From an uncultured Bacilli bacterium (GTDB lineage: Bacteria; Bacillota_I; Bacilli_A; RF39; UBA660): DNA of 8,289 nucleotides. The first letter of the stretch is position 1; each line of letters opens with the position of its first letter. Of the stretch, positions 1 to 5,733 are shown one piece after another. The stretch lies in contig CAJTXC010000042.1 of assembly GCA_910580135.1 (NCBI GenBank), positions 1 to 8,289 of the forward strand, written 5' to 3'. The position numbers and the translations under genes are program-made. The notes under the pieces are model-generated. The model was not told where the DNA came from and made no database searches. It worked only from the letters and a program-made list of their open reading frames with translations.

Positions 1-18
1 TTAGAGCAAAAAATGTAG

Positions 19-50
19 ATTTTAATAAATAATATTATTTTTATTAAAAT
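19..50. repeat. AT-rich perfect inverted repeat
   Basis: Two 11-base arms (positions 19-29 and 40-50, A/T only) are perfect reverse complements around a 10-base AT-only spacer. It lies beyond the tRNA terminator in a gene-free stretch (1-111). It has no GC content and no clear adjoining T-run outside the arms, so it is a weak candidate for a terminator. It may simply be AT-rich spacer or serve a gene outside the window. Confidence 0.4.
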
Positions 51-70
51 TAAGGTCGGTCGAGAGTCCA

Positions 71-100
71 AGTAAAAGAAAAAAGACCATTAAGGTCTTT
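71..100 (-). terminator. Intrinsic terminator of the tRNA operon
   Basis: On the minus strand a 7-bp stem AAAGACC/GGTCTTT (arms 94-100 and 82-88) encloses a 5-base loop. The stem's own Ts run on into a T-rich tail broken by one C (81-74). It starts 12 bases past the CCA end of tRNA-Leu, the usual place for the end of this two-tRNA transcript. Confidence 0.85.
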
Positions 101-111
101 CGTTATCTAAG

Positions 112-196
112 TGGTGCGGGTAAAGGGACTTGAACCCCCACGGATTACTCCACTAGATCCTAAGTCTAGCGCGTCTGCCAATTTCGCCATACCCGC
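112..196 (-). tRNA. tRNA-Leu (anticodon UAG)
   Basis: The minus strand folds as a class II tRNA. The acceptor stem is GCGGGTA/TACCCGC (196-190 with 122-116), the anticodon stem is CTAGA/TCTAG around loop CTTAGGA, and the T-arm carries GGTTCAAGTCC. A short extra variable arm of the leucine type is present. The anticodon UAG is at 162-160 and reads CUA and, by wobble, other CUN codons. The discriminator is A (115) and the CCA tail is encoded in the genome (114-112). It is second in the operon, 5 bases after the CAU tRNA. Confidence 0.95.
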
Positions 197-201
197 ACAA
201 G

Positions 202-278
<77 letters not shown>

Positions 279-297
279 AATTAACACTTGCTTTTAT

Positions 298-326
298 ATA
301 TTATCATATTCTTAAAAGTTTATCAA
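298..326 (-). promoter_or_regulatory. Sigma-A-type promoter of the tRNA operon
   Basis: On the minus strand the -35 box TTGATA (326-321) and the -10 box TAATAT (303-298) are separated by exactly 17 bases. The predicted start near 291 lies about 13 bases before the first tRNA. Position and spacing fit a housekeeping promoter well. Confidence 0.75.
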
Positions 327-347
327 TATGATTATTTAAAAAAAATT

Positions 348-369
348 AAAAAAAGACGAATTAATCGCC
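348..369 (-). terminator. Intrinsic terminator overlapping the stop of the 141-residue gene
   Basis: On the minus strand GGCGA (369-365) pairs with TCGTC (359-355), with one G-U pair and a 5-base loop, and seven Ts follow (354-348). The left arm lies in the last codons of the gene and the loop contains its stop codon. The stem is short, so the terminator may be leaky. Confidence 0.6.
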
Positions 370-786
370 ATTTTGTAACATATTTAATAAATTAATTTTA
401 AATTTATCTTTATCTTGATTTGCCTTAGATATCATTACACCTTTATAAGCTTGTAATTCTTGTCTATGACCTTCTGATAATAAAGTTTCTGGTGTAATAG
501 TTTCAAGTATTACTGTATTGCTATTTTCACAAACAGAATAATGTAAAACAACCTCTCCATGTACTCTTACAAATAAATCGTCGGTTGGTAATTTAAGTTC
601 ATAATTTTTAGTATTTTCCTTACTATTAACACTAACTAACTTTCCTAAAAAATTACCATCTTTTATTTGAGGATAAAATTCAAAAACTAACTTTTTATAC
701 GCTAACATATTATACTTTTTAACAGAACGTTCTAGTTTTTTAAATTCATTCTCATTTAAATATTCGAAAATGTAAGATCCTTTCAT
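361..786 (-). CDS. Hypothetical protein, 141 residues
   Basis: I do not recognise this family. The product is soluble-looking, with no signal peptide or membrane segment. Its first 40 residues are charged and probably helical (ENEFKKLERSVKKY). A middle part alternates hydrophobic and polar residues like a beta-rich domain, including LFVRVHGEVVLHYSV. It ends with a charged helical stretch. There is a single Cys and no Trp. I choose ATG at 786, preceded by GGGGGTT at a spacing of about 8. A TTG at 801, with GGAAG 9 bases upstream, would add five residues (MGVEN) and cannot be excluded. The gene has its own consensus promoter just upstream and a terminator at its stop. Read-through from the polA-mutM group is also possible, since no terminator separates them. 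Confidence 0.75.
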   Translation of the reverse strand: MKGSYIFEYLNENEFKKLERSVKKYNMLAYKKLVFEFYPQIKDGNFLGKLVSVNSKENTKNYELKLPTDDLFVRVHGEVVLHYSVCENSNTVILETITPETLLSEGHRQELQAYKGVMISKANQDKDKFKINLLNMLQNGD

Positions 787-852
787 ATTTTCAACCCCCA
801 ATAACTAATACTTCCAAATAGGCTTTTACTATATTACCCAATTGGTATAGGT

Positions 853-881
853 ATTATAGCACAAACGACAATTTATGTCAA
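853..881 (-). promoter_or_regulatory. Consensus sigma-A promoter of the 141-residue gene
   Basis: The minus strand has a perfect -35 TTGACA (881-876), a 17-base spacer, and a perfect -10 TATAAT (858-853) preceded by TG plus one base (extended -10). Predicted transcription starts near 846 and leaves a leader of about 60 bases before the ATG at 786. The -35 box begins only 7 bases after the stop of the upstream 65-residue gene. Two imperfect dyads overlap the promoter (861-887) and the start region (829-850), so it may be repressor-controlled. Confidence 0.85.
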
Positions 882-887
882 ATTTGT

Positions 888-1085
888 TTACATATGGTAT
901 TTCTTTAATCTCTTTTTAGAATTAAGTTTCTTGGCCATATCATAACCAATCTTAAAGTCCTTATCATCTTTATACTCATTATGTACTTTTATAGAAAATG
1001 ACTTTTTAAACTCATAATATTCAATTCCTTTTATAGCAATATCAATGTTTTTTATATCGCTAATTTTTATATTGATGTTATTCAT
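888..1085 (-). CDS. Hypothetical small protein, 65 residues
   Basis: I do not recognise this protein. It is rich in Ile, Lys, Asn and Asp, has no membrane segment, and ends in a strongly basic tail (KKLNSKKRLKKYHM) that could bind nucleic acid; that role is only a guess. The ATG at 1085 lies 4 bases after the mutM stop. The ribosome binding site AAAGGAGAG (1103-1095) sits inside the end of mutM, so translation is probably coupled to mutM. The good binding site and tight spacing support a real gene despite its size. It has no terminator of its own, and the next promoter starts 7 bases after its stop. Confidence 0.65.
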   Translation of the reverse strand: MNNINIKISDIKNIDIAIKGIEYYEFKKSFSIKVHNEYKDDKDFKIGYDMAKKLNSKKRLKKYHM

Positions 1086-1089
1086 TATA

Positions 1090-1899
1090 TTAAACTCTCC
1101 TTTGACACTTAGGGCAGTAATAAGTTCCTCGCCCTCCTACTTTTTCCTTTTTTATTATCGTACCACACTCATAGCATGGTTCATTTTCTCTTTTATGTAC
1201 CTTTAAATAGTTTTCAAAAGTACCCCTTTTACCATCTATGTTTGGGTACGTTCCCTTACACTTTAAAGATCTTTCAAACACGATCTTAGTGTTATCAATT
1301 ATTTCTTGTAATTTGTTTTTACTTAACTTATCTGCATAACTTTTAGGACTTATCTTTGATTCAAAAAGTATTTCATCAGCATATATATTACCAATACCCG
1401 TAATAAAGCTTTGGTCAAGCAGCATCTTTTTTATGTCTGTGTGATGACTTTTAAATTTCTCTTTTAAATACTTTGGTGTTAAATTAGAATCGGTATATTC
1501 TAAGCCTAACTTTTTATCTAAGAAAAACTTATCTATTTCATCTTTTTCTATTACTTCCATCTTACCAAACAACCTAGGATCATTATAATGAAGTGAAAAA
1601 TCATCAAAGTAAAATATTACATAATCATGCTTATCTTTTTTAGTATCCAAAGGTAAAAGATAAAATCTTCCTTCCATCCTGAAATGAATGATAATGTAAT
1701 TTTTATCAAGTTCAAAAATTAACCACTTACCTCTTCTTTTTACTTTATTTATCATTTGTCCTTCTATGGTTTTAATAAATAAGTCTTTTTTGTTATAAAC
1801 TATTTTATCTAGATAAACAGCAACTTTATTTATTACTTTACCTTCTATTACTTTACTTAAATCTCTTCTAGTTGTCTCTACTTCTACTAACTCTGGCAT
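1090..1899 (-). CDS. mutM: Formamidopyrimidine-DNA glycosylase (Fpg/MutM)
   Basis: This is a bifunctional base-excision repair enzyme. It removes 8-oxoguanine and formamidopyrimidines from DNA and then cuts the strand by beta,delta-elimination. The 269-residue product has the family's usual length. It begins MPELVEVET, giving the catalytic N-terminal Pro and the following Glu once Met is removed. Lys58 (in KRRGKW) is the conserved beta-elimination lysine. Met75, Arg109 and Phe111 (in DPRLFG) match the residues that fill the gap left by the flipped base. A helix-two-turn-helix follows at about 158-176 (GIGNIYADE). The C-terminal zinc finger has Cys242, Cys245, Cys262 and Cys265 with the GGRGT loop before the third Cys. 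I chose ATG at 1899 because Pro must be residue 2; it has AAGGGGG 6 bases upstream. An adjoining TTG would wrongly add a residue. It lies 18 bases after polA, the order also known from Bacillus. Confidence 0.97.
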   Translation of the reverse strand: MPELVEVETTRRDLSKVIEGKVINKVAVYLDKIVYNKKDLFIKTIEGQMINKVKRRGKWLIFELDKNYIIIHFRMEGRFYLLPLDTKKDKHDYVIFYFDDFSLHYNDPRLFGKMEVIEKDEIDKFFLDKKLGLEYTDSNLTPKYLKEKFKSHHTDIKKMLLDQSFITGIGNIYADEILFESKISPKSYADKLSKNKLQEIIDNTKIVFERSLKCKGTYPNIDGKRGTFENYLKVHKRENEPCYECGTIIKKEKVGGRGTYYCPKCQRRV

Positions 1900-1917
1900 C
1901 AAAATCCCCCTTACCTA

Positions 1918-4497
1918 CTATTTAGCATCATACCAGTTAATACCAGTTTCAATATCAACCTTAAGTGGTACTTCTAATTTATAAGCATTATCCATGCATC
2001 TATCAACTATTTCGGTAACCTCTTTTTCTTCTTCTTTTAGAACATTAAAGATAAGTTCATCATGTACTTGTAAAATCATTTTACTCTTGATATTCTTTTC
2101 TTTAAATTCATTATATATATCAATCATCGCTTTCTTTAATATATCTGCACTAGAACCTTGAATAGGCGTATTTAAAGCCATTCTTTCACCTTGTTGTCTT
2201 ATCATGTAATTAGTATTGTTAAGCTCATCTATTCTTCTTTTTCTGTTCATTATGGTTGTTACATAACCTTTTTCATACGCATCTTTAACAACACTATCCA
2301 TATACACTTTAGTTCCACTATAAGTTTCAAAGTATTTATCAATAAACTCTTTAGCTTCCTTAACAGATATTCCTAAATCTCCAGAAAGGCCATAGCTACT
2401 TATTCCGTATAAAATACCAAAGTTAACTGCCTTAGCTTGTCTTCTCATAAGTGAAGTTACATCCTTTTCTTCTACACCAAATATATCCATCGCTGTACGA
2501 GTATGAATATCCATATCGTTTTTAAAAGCTTCTATCCAGTTCGGAACTTTAGAAAAATGTGCAAAAACACGTAATTCTATTTGAGAATAATCACTAGATA
2601 ATAATATACAGTTTTCTTCTGGAATAAACGCTTTTCTAATTAATTTACCATAAGTTGTTCTAATTGGGATATTTTGTAAGTTTGGCTCTATAGAAGATAA
2701 TCTACCTGTTCTAGTTAATGTTTGAGTATAAATGGTATGTACCTTTCCGTCTTCTAAAACGTTTCCTTCTAACCCTACAACATAAGTACTTTGTAGTTTA
2801 GTTAACATTCTATGTTCTAATACTAAAGGAACAATTTCATGTCTATCTTTATATTTTTCTAATATAGCTTTATCAGTTGAATAACCACTTCTTGTTTTCT
2901 TACCCTTACCTATTTGTAATTTAATAAATAAAATATCACCTAACTGTTTTGGGGAAGATATATTAAATTTTTCTCCTGCAAGTTCATATATCTTTCCTGA
3001 TATTTCTTTTATTCTTACATCTAATTCTTCATTCATATCTTTTAAAACTGTTTTATCTACTCTAATTCCTTGGTACTCCATTTCACCTAAAACAACAGAT
3101 AATGGCATCTCTATTTTTTCAAATAAATACATGCAATCTTCTTTTTGCATTTCTTCTTCTAATTCTTTTTTTACATCATAGATAAATATAGTTTTTGACA
3201 TTACTAGTTTTCTTAAAACATCTTCTTTTACTTTATTTGATTTACTTATTATTTCAAAGAACGAAACATCATATCCAAACTGATTAGCTAAATAAGCAAT
3301 ATCATCTTTAACGTTATAATTTAAAAGATATGCTGCAATCATAGAATCAAATGAAACGTTATCTAAAGTTACCCCCATTTTCTTTAAAGTAACATAATGT
3401 TTCTTTAAATCATAGGTATATTTTTCTTTATCATTTATTTTTTCAATAACATCTTTTATTTGTTCTTTTTTTACATAGAAAGACTTTTTACCATCACTAA
3501 TTCCCATTGCAAGAGTATCTGCTAAATGGTAATTTGTCTTGTTTGTTTCAATATAAAAAGCTATTGGAGATGACATGTTATCTATATCATTAATATTTTC
3601 TAAATCTTCTATTTCTATGTTTTCTTGTTTTTTTTGTACTTTCATATTTTTTAAGAATGAATAAAACTCTAAGTTTTCATACATTTTCTTTAAAGCTTCT
3701 AAATTACCACCAGTAAGTGCAGTATCTTCAAGACCAAAACCTAATGGCACTTCTTTATAAATGGTTACTAAATCTTTACTTTCAAAAGCAGCTTCTCTCC
3801 CATTAATTAACTTTGTTGCAGCAGCTCCCTTAATATATGCAATATTATCATATACTCCTTCTAATGAACCGTAGTCTTGTAATAGTTTTAAAGCAGTTTT
3901 TTCTCCAATTCCTTTAACTCCAGGAATATTATCTGACGAATCTCCTTGAAGTGCTTTTATATCTATCATTTTTTCTGGAGTAAGACCGTAAGTTTCAAAG
4001 AAAGTTTCTTTTGTCATCATTACATAATCTTTAGTTTTAAGCATCTTCATTACTACTCTATCAGTAATAAGTTGTAAAAGATCTTTATCACTACTTACTA
4101 TTAATCCTTTGTAATCATCAGATTCATCAATCATTTTTGCAAGTGTTCCTACTATATCATCAGCCTCATAATTTTCTATTTCAAACCATTTTATTCCTAA
4201 ATTAGTAAGAATTTCTTTTGCAACTGGAAACTGTTGCTTAAGTTCGTTTGGCATTTCTATTCTTCCAGCTTTATAATCTTCATACTTATCGTGTCTAAAA
4301 GTTTTTCCTTTATCAAAGGCAACAAGCATATATTCTGGTTTTTCTTCGTTAATAATTTTGTTAATCATGTTGATAAAACCATATAATGCATTCGTTGGAA
4401 ATCCTTTTGAATTCTTCATAAAATTACCTGAGTATGCTGTCGCATAATAACTTCTAAATAATAAATTATTTCCATCTACTAATACTACTTTTTTCAT
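1918..4497 (-). CDS. polA: DNA polymerase I (proofreading domain degenerate)
   Basis: Pol I fills gaps in DNA repair and removes RNA primers. The product has 859 residues, near the Bacillus size. The 5' nuclease domain (about 1-290) shows LVDGNNLLFRSYY, EADD (111-114), SSDKD, and the GDSSDNIPGVKGIGEK helix-hairpin region. The middle 3'-5' exonuclease-like domain (about 305-470) has lost catalytic acids: the DxE motif is YIE (315-317) and the second motif has His367 in place of Asp. It therefore probably cannot proofread, as in Bacillus Pol I. The polymerase domain holds motif A DYSQIELR (from 636), motif B with Arg685, Lys689 and Phe693 (KAVNFGILYG), and motif C VHDE (811-814). The ATG at 4497 has AGGTGG five bases upstream. 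A GTG at 4506 lies within that site and is rejected. It ends in tandem TAG TAG. mutM follows after 18 bases. Confidence 0.98.
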   Translation of the reverse strand: MKKVVLVDGNNLLFRSYYATAYSGNFMKNSKGFPTNALYGFINMINKIINEEKPEYMLVAFDKGKTFRHDKYEDYKAGRIEMPNELKQQFPVAKEILTNLGIKWFEIENYEADDIVGTLAKMIDESDDYKGLIVSSDKDLLQLITDRVVMKMLKTKDYVMMTKETFFETYGLTPEKMIDIKALQGDSSDNIPGVKGIGEKTALKLLQDYGSLEGVYDNIAYIKGAAATKLINGREAAFESKDLVTIYKEVPLGFGLEDTALTGGNLEALKKMYENLEFYSFLKNMKVQKKQENIEIEDLENINDIDNMSSPIAFYIETNKTNYHLADTLAMGISDGKKSFYVKKEQIKDVIEKINDKEKYTYDLKKHYVTLKKMGVTLDNVSFDSMIAAYLLNYNVKDDIAYLANQFGYDVSFFEIISKSNKVKEDVLRKLVMSKTIFIYDVKKELEEEMQKEDCMYLFEKIEMPLSVVLGEMEYQGIRVDKTVLKDMNEELDVRIKEISGKIYELAGEKFNISSPKQLGDILFIKLQIGKGKKTRSGYSTDKAILEKYKDRHEIVPLVLEHRMLTKLQSTYVVGLEGNVLEDGKVHTIYTQTLTRTGRLSSIEPNLQNIPIRTTYGKLIRKAFIPEENCILLSSDYSQIELRVFAHFSKVPNWIEAFKNDMDIHTRTAMDIFGVEEKDVTSLMRRQAKAVNFGILYGISSYGLSGDLGISVKEAKEFIDKYFETYSGTKVYMDSVVKDAYEKGYVTTIMNRKRRIDELNNTNYMIRQQGERMALNTPIQGSSADILKKAMIDIYNEFKEKNIKSKMILQVHDELIFNVLKEEEKEVTEIVDRCMDNAYKLEVPLKVDIETGINWYDAK

Positions 4498-4515
4498 TTT
4501 TACCACCTACATATA

Positions 4516-4524
4516 ATTATATCA
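4516..4524 (-). promoter_or_regulatory. Extended -10 promoter of polA-mutM
   Basis: The minus strand carries TGATATAAT, a perfect TATAAT preceded by TG. No good -35 box is visible 17 bases further upstream, where the T-tract of the preceding terminator lies. Transcription would start near 4510, leaving a leader of only about 13 bases that begins almost at the ribosome binding site AGGTGG (4508-4503). Confidence 0.6.
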
Positions 4525-4541
4525 CGAAATTAGTCTATAAT

Positions 4542-4565
4542 AAAAAAAGAGTTAAAAAACTCTTT
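4542..4565 (-). terminator. Intrinsic terminator of the DUF5684 gene
   Basis: The minus strand has an 8-bp perfect stem AAAGAGTT/AACTCTTT (4565-4558 and 4553-4546) with a TTTT loop and a T-run extending to 4542. The left arm overlaps the last base pair of the TAA stop codon at 4566-4564. It separates this gene from the polA promoter. Confidence 0.85.
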
Positions 4566-5412
4566 AGTTTTGACCATTATTATTGTTATTGTTTTGCCAC
4601 AATGAAGTATGTTGATCCGTTACTTGATTAACTTCTTGTTGTGGATATGCCTGAGTAACTGTTTCACCAATCACTGGTGCTTCGTTCATATTTGACATAG
4701 CAGCTTGGTTCATCATTGGTGCTTCGTTCATGCTTGGCATAGCAGCTTGGTTCATCATTGGTACTTCATTCATATTTGGCATAGCAGCTTGGTTCATCAC
4801 TGGTGCTTCGTTCATGCTTGGCATAGCAGCTTGGTTCATCATTGGCGATGATGTACTAAAATCAGGAGCAACATAACCAGTATTTGCTTGAAGAATTGGT
4901 TGTTCTTCCCTAACGTTAGAATCTTTTAAAATTGTTTCTTCTTGAGAAATTTCCTCATTTAACTCATTTATAGAATTATTATTAGAAAATTCCATACTAT
5001 CTAAATAAACACTATTCTTACTAAATCCCAAAATTGTAAAAAATATAAACGGTAAAAATATCATTCCTATTGTAAATCCTGTTGTTTTTCCAAACTTCTT
5101 TGCTATTCCATCATATATTACAAACATAGCATATATATTAACAAGCGGCACACATAATAATAAAATATACCACCATTCTTTACCTGCTATTTCACACATT
5201 ATATAAATATTATAAATTGGAATAATAGCAGTTCATCCTGGCTTTCCAGCCTTATCAAACATTTTCCACATCGAAACTACCATAACAACACTTGCAACTA
5301 ACGCAAAAATCATTATAAAAGTCCAAATACCTACAAATACACTTAATAATCCTGTTGTATCACTTATACCATAAGAAGTACTAACTGCATCACCATAATA
5401 ACTTGAATTCAT
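4564..5412 (-). CDS. DUF5684-type membrane protein with an in-frame TGA at a conserved Trp codon
   Basis: ATG at 5412 follows a perfect ribosome binding site and opens a 282-codon frame, interrupted only by TGA at codon 60. Read as Trp, it gives KAGKPGWTAIIPIYN, which matches from memory the W-containing signature of DUF5684 proteins. I predict membrane segments at about 22-47, 80-100 and 112-130 (FTIGMIFLPFIFFTILGF). A polar tail (131-282) follows, with four 14-residue repeats of the form MMNQAAMPSMNEAP (191-246) and a run of six Asn near the end. The family has no assigned function, and I assign none. It has its own promoter and terminator, so it is a single-gene unit. An internal ATG at 5199 leaves 211 residues but has no ribosome binding site and starts after the first membrane segment. 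The 222 codons after TGA remain open, which favours read-through or Trp decoding over a long-dead gene. A recent nonsense mutation remains possible. Confidence 0.85.
4675..4842 (-). repeat. Four tandem 42-bp repeats coding a 14-residue Met/Asn/Gln repeat
   Basis: Units lie at 4675-4716, 4717-4758, 4759-4800 and 4801-4842. The second and fourth units are identical over all 42 bases. The first differs from the second at three positions, and the third carries a few further changes. Each codes a variant of MMNQAAMPSMNEAP, and Ser and Asn alternate before the last Met, suggesting an 84-bp duplication of an older pair. The period is a multiple of three, so changes in copy number keep the frame. Confidence 0.95.
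5233..5235 (-). other. In-frame TGA at a family-conserved tryptophan position
   Basis: On the minus strand the codons read CCA GGA TGA ACT GCT, giving P-G-stop-T-A in the standard code. In DUF5684 proteins this place is Trp (G-W before a PxYN motif). One base change from TGG explains it, either as a TGA-for-Trp code or as a nonsense mutation. Confidence 0.9.
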
Positions 5413-5419
5413 AAAAATT

Positions 5420-5427
5420 CCTCCTTT
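5420..5427 (-). promoter_or_regulatory. Ribosome binding site fixing the DUF5684 gene start
   Basis: The minus strand reads AAAGGAGG 7 bases before ATG at 5412, an ideal match to the 16S rRNA end. It shows that translation begins upstream of the in-frame TGA, not at the internal ATG at 5199, which has no such site. Confidence 0.9.
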
Positions 5428-5437
5428 ATTTTACCTA

Positions 5438-5466
5438 ATTATATAATTTTCAAATTAGTTTATCAA
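5438..5466 (-). promoter_or_regulatory. Sigma-A promoter of the DUF5684 gene
   Basis: On the minus strand TTGATA (5466-5461) and a perfect TATAAT (5443-5438) are separated by 17 bases. The predicted start is near 5431, just upstream of the ribosome binding site. It lies in the 111-base divergent gap shared with the spore protein gene and is the only clear promoter there. It suggests the DUF5684 gene is expressed in growing cells. Confidence 0.8.
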
Positions 5467-5523
5467 TAAATCATGTATATTTTAACACTATTTTACAGAA
5501 ACTATACTGAAAGGAAGATTATC

Positions 5524-5733
5524 ATGGAAAATATAAGTATCAGACAATATATAATTGATAGCTTTAAGGGAGATAATGAAAGTGAAATAAGAGAATCAAT
5601 AGATGACACCATAAAAGAAGGATTAGAAGAAGCTTTACCAGGTCTTGGTGTATTTATGGAAATCATCTGGAATAACGCATCAGAAAAATTAAAAAAAGAG
5701 CTTTTAGAAATTCTAAAAACTCATTTAAATTAA
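5524..5733 (+). CDS. sspI: Small acid-soluble spore protein, SspI family
   Basis: The 69-residue product matches SspI of Bacillus in length and pattern, judged from memory. It has an Arg near residue 7, then F-K-G-D, an acidic helical stretch with I-x-x-T/S-I, then EEALPGLGVFMEIIWNNAS (35-53), close to the GEEKMLPGLGVLFEVIW core, and a Lys/Leu-rich end. SspI is a minor forespore protein in Bacillus, made under sigma-G; its exact role in the spore is not known to me. I chose ATG at 5524 because AAAGGAAG lies 6 bases upstream. An ATG at 5473 would add 17 residues with no binding site and no family support. It is the only plus-strand gene, divergent from the DUF5684 gene and convergent with pheT, whose stop overlaps its own by three bases (5730-5733 shared region). 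No convincing sigma-G promoter is visible. Confidence 0.85.
   Translation: MENISIRQYIIDSFKGDNESEIRESIDDTIKEGLEEALPGLGVFMEIIWNNASEKLKKELLEILKTHLN
5691..5722 (-). terminator. Intrinsic terminator of pheS-pheT inside the sspI coding end
   Basis: The minus strand forms an 11-bp stem, GAGTTTTTAGA/TCTAAAAGCTC (5722-5712 and 5708-5698), with one G-U pair, a 3-base loop, and seven Ts after it (5697-5691). It starts 8 bases after the pheT stop and lies wholly within the last codons of the convergent spore gene. On the plus strand the G-U pair becomes a C-A mismatch and no T-run follows, so it should act on one strand only. Confidence 0.88.

Noticed and set aside
2191..2376. Plus-strand open frame of 61 codons inside polA
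   Set aside because: It lies opposite strongly conserved polymerase motifs and has no ribosome binding site; it is a shadow of polA.
4675..4842. CRISPR array
   Set aside because: The repeats are directly adjacent with no unique spacers and keep a protein reading frame.
5233..5235. TGA coding selenocysteine
   Set aside because: The family residue here is Trp, not Cys, the site is not redox-like, and no selenocysteine machinery is visible in the window.
5199..5412. Frameshift or pseudogene break in the DUF5684 gene
   Set aside because: The two parts lie in the same frame and join without gap at a single TGA, so no frameshift is needed. A nonsense mutation remains the alternative and is stated as such.
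5475..5504. Sigma-G promoter for sspI (GTATA, 18 bases, GAAACTA)
   Set aside because: The -10 half matches the CATNNTA consensus poorly, and the predicted start would fall on the ribosome binding site.
5473..5523. Upstream ATG start for the spore protein gene
   Set aside because: It has no ribosome binding site, while ATG 5524 has AAAGGAAG at good spacing and gives the family's usual length.
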